A stretch of DNA of 37,731 nt from Opitutales bacterium (GTDB taxonomy: Bacteria > Verrucomicrobiota > Verrucomicrobiia > Opitutales > JABSRG01). The stretch spans positions 1 to 37,731 of the forward strand of contig JABSRG010000034.1 in NCBI GenBank assembly GCA_013215165.1, given 5' to 3'. The translations under genes were made by a program, and so were the position numbers. Below, one piece after another: positions 32,190 through 37,731 of the stretch. Each line of letters opens with the position of its first letter. Positions within the stretch are counted from its first letter, which is position 1. Under the pieces are notes generated by a model. It was not told the origin of the DNA. It ran no database searches and saw only the letters and a program-made list of their open reading frames with translations.

Positions 32190-32339
32190 GGTTATAAATC
32201 TTCAAGGATTGGGAAAAAATCAAACGATTCAAGATGACGATTTTCGTTCGAGTTTCAAGACGAAGCTGCGGTGGTGCGCTTAAATTAGCGGTTTGGCAAT
32301 GAGACGGGGGTTTTTTACACAATCTCAAATTGGCCCAGC

Positions 32340-33296
32340 TTAGATGAATCGATCGGTAATGAGCACGATACTCGGTTCTGTCGCAGCTAGATTGAAAGTC
32401 TGGCCATAGGGTAAGATTGTTGTCGAACTCGGCGCTGAGGTGAAGTCACCGGATTTGAGTGTGCCTGACACGACATGGAGGAGCATCGGTTCATTGCTTG
32501 TGTCGACAGGTAAGGACTCTCCTGCATTGAGTTCGAATTTACGGATGCGAAATTCTTTGGCTTCTGCGACTGTGAGTGATTGACCGGCGGTGCGGAGTGC
32601 CGAGGGCTCGAAGTCATTAAAATCGATAGACTTCAATGATTCTTCGATGTGCATGTCGCGTGGCTTGCCGTCCAGGCCGACGCGGCCCCAGTCGTATACG
32701 CGGTAGGTGGTGTCGGAATTTTGCTGGATTTCGAGGATGAGGTTTCCTCCGTCGATGGCGTGAATACGGCCGCTCTCAACAAGAATGGAATCTCCGGGCT
32801 GAACTGGAAAACGGTGCACACAGTCTTCGAGCGTGTTGTCTTTGAGCGCAGCCTCAAATTGTTCTCGCGTGGCACCGTTCTTTAGGCCGACCACGAGATG
32901 GGAATCGGGATCACATTGAGCGATGAACCAATTTTCGGTCTTGGGTTCGCCTTTGAGTTCGTCGGCGACAGAGCCTGGGGGGTGGACTTGAAGGCTGAGT
33001 CGCTCTTTGCAGTCTAACCACTTGACCAAGATGGGAAATGGGCGGCTGGTATCGTAGTCAGGCCCCATGATTTCGGAGCCATGTTGTTCGATAAGAAGGC
33101 GGATGGTTTTACCTGCATGAGGCCCATCGACGACAACCGACTGGGCTTCGGGGCGATCGACACATTCCCAGCTTTCACCGATTACTTTGCCCTTTGGCAG
33201 ATCGCGGCCGAGTTTTTCGTGGAGCCCACGTCCGCCCCAGACGCGTTCCTGATAGATAGGTTTGAGTGAGATAGGTCCAGCCATTCGATTGAACAT
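32340..33296 (-). CDS. manA: Mannose-6-phosphate isomerase, class I (short bacterial type)
   Basis: A 318-residue cupin-fold isomerase that converts mannose-6-phosphate to fructose-6-phosphate. It shows LKPIYQERVWGGRGLHEKLG, then GESWECVDRP, the zinc-site segments LSLQVHPPG and PKTENWFIAQC, and ESGRIHAIDGGNLILEIQQN, with YDWGR close to the end of the catalytic part. The length matches the short Bacillus-type enzymes rather than the 400-residue E. coli form. Start candidates are the ATG at 33296 and, four codons later, the ATG at 33284 (MAGPISL); either is plausible. It likely feeds mannose into glycolysis or supplies GDP-mannose synthesis for glycans. Confidence 0.92.
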   Translation of the reverse strand: MFNRMAGPISLKPIYQERVWGGRGLHEKLGRDLPKGKVIGESWECVDRPEAQSVVVDGPHAGKTIRLLIEQHGSEIMGPDYDTSRPFPILVKWLDCKERLSLQVHPPGSVADELKGEPKTENWFIAQCDPDSHLVVGLKNGATREQFEAALKDNTLEDCVHRFPVQPGDSILVESGRIHAIDGGNLILEIQQNSDTTYRVYDWGRVGLDGKPRDMHIEESLKSIDFNDFEPSALRTAGQSLTVAEAKEFRIRKFELNAGESLPVDTSNEPMLLHVVSGTLKSGDFTSAPSSTTILPYGQTFNLAATEPSIVLITDRFI

Positions 33297-33480
33297 TGAA
33301 GCACATCAGACGTGGTCAAGGGTGGAGTGGCGACTTTTGGAGCTAGTGATGATTTTGAGCCATATGATATTGGTTGAGCGCAAATACTCCTCGGTATTTT
33401 ATTAGGTTGGCGTAAGAATTTAACGGCTTGGCAATTCTGCTTCATAATCGTGGCGAAACTGCACCCTCACTTCGCTGGTT

Positions 33481-34290
33481 TTAAATAATTTTTTGGATCG
33501 CAGGCGACCAACAAGCCGTGCGTCCGTTGATCTTTTCCCGTAGCAGGGGTGCGCCGCTTTTGGGGCATATGCCACCGTCTTTCCAGCGGTGATTGAACAA
33601 CCATTCGTCAGGTGGGGTGCTCCAGTCTTGGGCGATAACGCGCATGCTATCGTGTGCGACTTCAACTATTTTGTTATATAATGCTCTAGCTTTAAAGCCG
33701 TTCAGAGATCCTGATCGCGAAGCTGGGTGGATTTTTGCGCGCCAAAGTATTTCATCGGCCATCCAATTGCCGACGCCCGGAAAGTAGGCCTGGTCCAAAA
33801 GAAGTGTTTTGATCGCGGTCTTGGGCCTGCGCTTTAAAGCGTTCTCAGTGATCTCCTCGGTAAAGTCCTTCGAATTCACCGCTGGGGGAAGAGCGGTCCA
33901 AAATGTCGGAGTGTCGACCGAGTCCAACCAAGTGATGCGTCCGAAGTGACGTGCGTCATTAAATGTGGCGATGCAGGGTTGTGTGTAGAGGACAAGTCTG
34001 TCGTGGGGCCGGGGCTGATAGGTGCTTGATTCCGAGGTCGGTTCAGTGCGGAGTTTTCCGGTCATTCCCAAATGGAGACGGAGCCAGCCCGCACCCTCGA
34101 ACTCGAACAACATTTGTTTGCCATGTAGATGATAAGCTATGAATCGACGGCCCGTGAAAGTGTCCTTACTCAACGTTTTGTTTTCGCGCAGCACTCGAGA
34201 CGTTTTGTCGATGTAGGCGGATTCGATCCGTTGTCCGATGACGGGGTCCCACTGGCGTGCGTAAAACGCTACTTCGGCGAGCTCAGGCAC
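33481..34290 (-). CDS. Fpg/Nei family DNA glycosylase with degenerate zinc finger
   Basis: A 269-residue protein starting MPELAEVAFYARQWD, with the catalytic Pro2 and Glu3 of the Fpg/Nei (MutM) family. Further motifs are YHLHGKQMLFEF (the conserved Lys loop), LRLHLGMTGKLR and YFPGVGNWMADEILW (helix-two-turn-helix). These enzymes excise oxidised bases and nick the DNA at the abasic site. The C-terminal finger reads GGICPKSGAPLLREKINGRT, then ACWSPAIQ, so only two of the four zinc cysteines remain; it may be a zincless finger. It follows the glycosyltransferase gene by six bases and is probably co-transcribed with it. Whether it prefers 8-oxoguanine (Fpg) or oxidised pyrimidines (Nei) cannot be told. 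Confidence 0.88.
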   Translation of the reverse strand: MPELAEVAFYARQWDPVIGQRIESAYIDKTSRVLRENKTLSKDTFTGRRFIAYHLHGKQMLFEFEGAGWLRLHLGMTGKLRTEPTSESSTYQPRPHDRLVLYTQPCIATFNDARHFGRITWLDSVDTPTFWTALPPAVNSKDFTEEITENALKRRPKTAIKTLLLDQAYFPGVGNWMADEILWRAKIHPASRSGSLNGFKARALYNKIVEVAHDSMRVIAQDWSTPPDEWLFNHRWKDGGICPKSGAPLLREKINGRTACWSPAIQKII

Positions 34291-34296
34291 TGGTGT

Positions 34297-35463
34297 TCAG
34301 CAGTATAGGGATCGAGCTGCTTCCAGCCATGAGTGCTGAGCAGCGAATGCACGACCGTTTTCCCCGAGGCGGTTACGCAGTGCGGCTTGCTCGATGAGTT
34401 GGCGGAGGTTTTTTAATAAGGTGGCGGAGTCATCGGGCTGCGAGAGAAGGCCGGTATGGTTGTGCAAAACGGCTTCGGCGACCCCGCCTGTTTCGTTGGC
34501 CAAAACGGGGAGTCCGGCTTGTGAGGCTTCGAGGTAGACAAGCCCAAAGCCTTCGATGCTCGAGCCTTCCTGTCGGCTGGTCATGGCGAAAATATCCGCA
34601 GCTGAGTAGAGTCGATGTAGATCCCCATCAGAGACCGCTCCTAAAAAGTGGATCGGAATTTTTGATCGGCTCGCGAGGAGTTCGAGTTGTTTTTGGTATG
34701 ACTTGTCGACCACTCGACCGGCATACCAAATCGCTATGCTGTCATGAAGGTGTTTAGGAAGCTGCTCTGCAGTTTGAAGGAGATGTCGGTGGCCTTTTCG
34801 GGGATGAATACGGCCGACGGAGAGAATTATAGTGCGGCCGTTTGCATTAGGGATATTGAGGTGTTGCGGTGCAGCCTTAAGGTTGCGCGGTGCCCCGGGA
34901 ATCATTTTGATTTTTGTTGGATCTATCCCCGGGAATCGCTCTTGGAGAAGCTTGCTGTTCGCTTCTGAAAGCAAGTGTATTTTTTCGCATTGGCCCAAAA
35001 GTCGACGGAACAGCATGCGTCGATGCCTAGACTCCGTGAATTTCAGGATTTCTGATCCGTGCAGAGTGATGATCTTGCGTGGTTTCTGTGGGAAGTTTTT
35101 CCGCAATTGGAGATACATCCACGCGAGCACGGCCCCGGGTTCGGCAATGTGTATCAAAGCCCCATCGCCGAATCCATAGCGGCTCATGTATCGGCTTACT
35201 TGAAGGGCGTGGCCCACGCGGCAAGACCAATCCATGCTCCCCTTAACGGGTATCGGTATTACGGCAAACGGAGGTGCTGTCTGTGCTTTTATCGCGGCAG
35301 TATGGCGACGGGGTACCCAGACGCGAACGCGCTTGTTTAGACACTTGGCCGCGCGCGCAAGTTGATCGGCTACTACCCCTGCGCCGCCATGGCTGGGGTA
35401 GAATTCGTGGGTCAGGATGTGTAAGTCGCGACTGTGCGGCATGGGCTTCTTGTAAGCTCCCAT
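34297..35463 (-). CDS. Glycosyltransferase family 4 protein
   Basis: A 388-residue GT-B enzyme. The N-terminal domain has LTHEFYPSHGGAGVVADQLA, the usual family 4 opening, and the C-terminal domain has RTIILSVGRIHPRKGHRHLL, the nucleotide-sugar loop SRQEGSSIEGFGLVYLEASQ (with the E-x7-E type motif) and GLPVLANETGGVAEAV. It would transfer a sugar from a nucleotide donor onto a lipid or glycan, probably at the cytoplasmic face of the membrane. The acceptor is unknown; no other glycan gene is nearby. The ATG at 35463 gives 388 residues; an ATG eight codons in (35442, MPHSRDL) is equally plausible. Confidence 0.9.
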   Translation of the reverse strand: MGAYKKPMPHSRDLHILTHEFYPSHGGAGVVADQLARAAKCLNKRVRVWVPRRHTAAIKAQTAPPFAVIPIPVKGSMDWSCRVGHALQVSRYMSRYGFGDGALIHIAEPGAVLAWMYLQLRKNFPQKPRKIITLHGSEILKFTESRHRRMLFRRLLGQCEKIHLLSEANSKLLQERFPGIDPTKIKMIPGAPRNLKAAPQHLNIPNANGRTIILSVGRIHPRKGHRHLLQTAEQLPKHLHDSIAIWYAGRVVDKSYQKQLELLASRSKIPIHFLGAVSDGDLHRLYSAADIFAMTSRQEGSSIEGFGLVYLEASQAGLPVLANETGGVAEAVLHNHTGLLSQPDDSATLLKNLRQLIEQAALRNRLGENGRAFAAQHSWLEAARSLYC

Positions 35464-35481
35464 TTCCCATGCACAAGGCGT

Positions 35482-36450
35482 TTAAACTGAAGCTGCACTG
35501 TATCGATAGGCCTTCCCATCTCTGAGAATCCTTCCATACCCTGGGAAATGCAGGTGCGAACCCAATACTAAGGATTTATCGGCTGCGAGCTGATCGAATA
35601 GCGTTACGCGTGAAACTACGGCTTGCTCAGGATCTAAATCAAATGCGAACTTAATCCCGGGTAAACGCGTATGCAGCTCAGCGTTGTGAAGGGCATCCGC
35701 GATCATTTTCACCTCTATGTCGCCGCCATCTATAGTTAAGACACCGTGGCCGGGTGTATGGCCAGAGAAGACATCCAATTGGATTCCGGCAGCTATCTCT
35801 TTTCCTGATTCTACTCGGGTGATTTGGTCTCCATATGCACGGGTCATTTGCTGGGCGAGTTGAAATATCCCCAGAGCACTCTCAGGAGCTTGGCTCATAA
35901 TGGCTTGGTCGTTCCAGAACGTGAATTCCTTCTCTGTGATGATCACCTCTGCGTTAGCGAAGACATTTGATCCGTCAGCCGAAAGCATCCCTCCAATATG
36001 ATCAGGATGAGCATGGGTTAGGATGACTTTGTCGATTTGCGAAGGAGTCACGCCTAGGGCAGATAATCCGGCGCTTAAATTTCCAAACCCTGGCCCAAAC
36101 ATATCCAACGCTCCAAATCCTGAATCAATCAGAATGGTTTCCTGCTCCGAAGAGAGCAAAAACGCTGATATGGGTCCCGGGATGGTCTGACCTGTCTGTC
36201 CCGTTTCCGCCAAAACGGCATCGATCTCTTGTTCAGGACCCGAAAACAGCTCCCGCCCCATTGGGATCATTCCATCTAAGATTGATGTCACTGTATACTG
36301 TCCGATAGTCGCCTGGAATAATCCAGGTGTGATGGCTGCCGGGGCCGGTTTTTTCTCCATCGCACGCAGTGGAGTTGCAGCAGCCAATGCTGTGGATGCG
36401 ATTGCTAAACCGCCAAATTTTCGACGTGATAGATTCGTTGCGCTTTTCAT
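35482..36450 (-). CDS. Tat-exported MBL-fold hydrolase (methyl parathion hydrolase / lactonase-like)
   Basis: A 322-residue protein with a twin-arginine signal (LSRRKFGGLAIASTALAAAT, Arg9-Arg10), so it is exported folded. The MBL site is complete in outline: LTHAHPDHIGG (residues 145-154), DVFSGHTPGHGV, MIADALHN for the bridging Asp, and the final His in LGSHLHFPGYGR. The GSHxxFPGxG ending is typical of the methyl parathion hydrolase and related lactonase branch, which cleave phosphotriesters or acyl-homoserine lactones. Natural substrate unknown. It is 18 bases upstream of the glycosyltransferase start, same strand. Confidence 0.88.
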   Translation of the reverse strand: MKSATNLSRRKFGGLAIASTALAAATPLRAMEKKPAPAAITPGLFQATIGQYTVTSILDGMIPMGRELFSGPEQEIDAVLAETGQTGQTIPGPISAFLLSSEQETILIDSGFGALDMFGPGFGNLSAGLSALGVTPSQIDKVILTHAHPDHIGGMLSADGSNVFANAEVIITEKEFTFWNDQAIMSQAPESALGIFQLAQQMTRAYGDQITRVESGKEIAAGIQLDVFSGHTPGHGVLTIDGGDIEVKMIADALHNAELHTRLPGIKFAFDLDPEQAVVSRVTLFDQLAADKSLVLGSHLHFPGYGRILRDGKAYRYSAASV

Positions 36451-36520
36451 GTTTGGAAATTTGAAGGAGTGAGTGCTGCGATATAAAATGATTCCAGAAT
36501 GGCACTCAAATCATTGGTAA

Positions 36521-37621
36521 TTAATTTTCAACCGAACGTAGGTCGATGCCAGGTGCTAGACGCATTGCTTCGAGTTCTAGGCGTGTGGCGTTTGTCTGCC
36601 GCTTGAGTGTCTCTGCTGCCGAGATATCAGGAACTGGAAAGGCCGCTACACGTGATGCATAGGCGTAGTTTCCTGCTCGTATGAATGGCCGGAGCCGTTC
36701 GATTTCGGTTCGATTCAAAAGCGTCGAAGGCCATGGTGTGGTGAGAAAGCTGCGTCCCATGAAATCAAGAAGTGTGGTGCCTCGGATTCGCTCGCCGTTC
36801 TCGATTCGTCTGGGTGCATTAAAGCTTATCCAGGGTCGATCATCAGAGTTGATCGGATACTCTTCCAACTGATCATTCATAGTTTTGAGGTCGCCGATCA
36901 ATGCGAGGCGTGCGTTGCCGACTGAGCGGAAAAAAAGAGACTGGTCGCGCAGGTATTGTATGGTCGGATGTTGAAGTCGATCTAAGATGCTCGCCTCTGA
37001 AATGTCGAAAGGGTGGGCGCTACCCAACAAGGCAATAGTGGGCTGAATAGCGTCGAAGTTACCACGGAGTATCAGCGCATGCTCAAATACTTCGGAGAAT
37101 GTGCGCATGATGACTTGCATGGATTCTGCGTTCAGCTGGTAGGCAGGCAGCCATAGGCATAAGCTGCCCTCGGGGCTCAAGGTTGCGCGCACTGCGCGGA
37201 AGAAGTCTACTGAGTAGAGGTGGCTACTTCCTGCGCGAGAGGGGAGAAATAGATCGCAAATAACAAGATCCTGCGGCGAATCTGAGTGGGTGAGCAAGTG
37301 CCGTCCATCGCCGACATAGAATGTCACTCTTGGATCATTGAACAAACGTGTGTTCCACGGCTCGAAGTGATCCTTGGCTGCCTGCATCACCTCTGGGATG
37401 AGCTCTGCGGTAGTCAGCTCACTCACCGGAAGGTCAAGCGTAGCATTGGCCGATATCCCCGATGCCGTGCCTATGTAGGATGTGCGGTCGACTGATTTTG
37501 TAAACAGATAGGGAACCCATGCTTGCTGTTTTTGTGAGAGCAGCGCGCTGTTCGTGCCATTGAGTGTGTAATGGTAGTCGAACAGAATGTGGCGTGATCC
37601 TGCCCCCTCGACAACAGCCAC
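36521..37621 (-). CDS. Spermidine synthase-like methyltransferase-fold protein, possibly 5'-broken
   Basis: A 366-residue frame with the spermidine-synthase Rossmann fold: TSYIGTASGISANATLDLP, LTTAELIPEVMQAA, FYVGDGRHLLTHSD and DLVICDLFLPSR with the substrate-gate aspartates. Members transfer aminopropyl groups, and in membrane-fused forms the function is unclear. The C-terminal 130 residues are an extension not seen in plain SpeE. The GTG at 37621 is the first start codon, yet the family's beta-strand start (PGRSGEVAVVEG) already begins seven codons before it. That segment is in the same open frame but a TGA at 37679-37681 ends it. Beyond the TGA the same frame is open to the window edge, so this may be the back half of a longer protein with a stop mutation. 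Confidence 0.7.
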   Translation of the reverse strand: MAVVEGAGSRHILFDYHYTLNGTNSALLSQKQQAWVPYLFTKSVDRTSYIGTASGISANATLDLPVSELTTAELIPEVMQAAKDHFEPWNTRLFNDPRVTFYVGDGRHLLTHSDSPQDLVICDLFLPSRAGSSHLYSVDFFRAVRATLSPEGSLCLWLPAYQLNAESMQVIMRTFSEVFEHALILRGNFDAIQPTIALLGSAHPFDISEASILDRLQHPTIQYLRDQSLFFRSVGNARLALIGDLKTMNDQLEEYPINSDDRPWISFNAPRRIENGERIRGTTLLDFMGRSFLTTPWPSTLLNRTEIERLRPFIRAGNYAYASRVAAFPVPDISAAETLKRQTNATRLELEAMRLAPGIDLRSVEN

Positions 37622-37678
37622 TTCACCCGAGCGCCCGGGGTATGTTTCTATGAGGGGTGTGACCAGAGGTGCGGGGAG

Positions 37679-37729
37679 TCATGCGGCCTCTTTGAGCCAT
37701 TCTTGACTTTCGATGTAGGTGGCGCGGTG
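37679..37729 (-). other. Open frame upstream of the spermidine synthase-like gene, ending in TGA
   Basis: In the frame of the downstream gene the window edge reads HRATYIESQEWLKEAA and then TGA. It is either the C-terminus of a separate gene or the middle of a membrane-fused spermidine-synthase-like protein cut by a stop mutation. The window is too short here to decide. Confidence 0.4.
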
Positions 37730-37731
37730 GG

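Noticed and set aside
32190-32339. CIRCE (HrcA) operator upstream of grpE
   Set aside because: No TTAGCACTC-N9-GAGTGCTAA-like inverted repeat is present.

Overview
This looks like a chromosomal segment from a marine or aquatic member of the Verrucomicrobiota, class Opitutia (Opitutae), probably near the Puniceicoccales/Coraliomargarita group. I infer this from gene content (cytoplasmic GH20 with an SSS transporter, an AF_0612-type aspartic protease, a stand-alone ovothiol methyltransferase, Mrp and Fpg variants that lack the usual cysteines) and from the many GTTGTC/GACAAC-type and short hairpin repeats between genes. No rRNA marker is in the window, so the placement is an inference. No rRNA, tRNA, CRISPR array or transposase was seen.

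Left part (1-6725): a three-gene unit (sodium/solute symporter, small aspartic protease, GH20 hexosaminidase-like enzyme) suggests uptake and hydrolysis of an amino-sugar glycan. A Phd/PIN toxin-antitoxin pair follows, with a palindromic operator inside its promoter, then a cupin protein, a small P-loop kinase-like protein, a 276-bp MITE-like element with 15-bp inverted ends, and a small membrane-anchored protein.

Island (about 6813-10600): a 919-residue superfamily 2 helicase with a membrane hairpin, and a second, divergent Phd/PIN pair. The block lies between two imperfect copies (59 of 60 aligned bases identical, apart from a 15-for-1-base difference) of the leader and first 13 codons of the downstream hydrolase gene. 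This looks like an acquired defence-type cassette and is the most interesting part of the window.

Middle (10647-20799): a secreted CocE-type hydrolase; convergent to it a thioredoxin-domain DUF255 protein; divergent from that, purD; a decayed sugar-phosphate isomerase/epimerase; an M29-like metallopeptidase; a stand-alone OvoA-type methyltransferase (5-mercaptohistidine N-methylation); and an algal-type vanadium haloperoxidase with Ala in place of the usual vanadate-binding Ser.

Right part (20800-37731): repeat-rich spacer; a complete phage-shock module (pspF divergent from pspABC, with a sigma-54 type promoter); a frameshifted class 3 lipase; a secreted protein of unknown function; an HTH-MBL fusion; rpmG; an mrp operon; a TolB-like propeller protein; the grpE-dnaJ heat-shock pair; manA; a glycosyltransferase-fpg pair; a Tat-exported MBL hydrolase; and a spermidine-synthase-like protein whose frame has a TGA near the window edge. 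Housekeeping genes are interleaved with decayed genes and several interspersed repeat families, so the segment looks ordinary in its core functions but active in turnover between genes.
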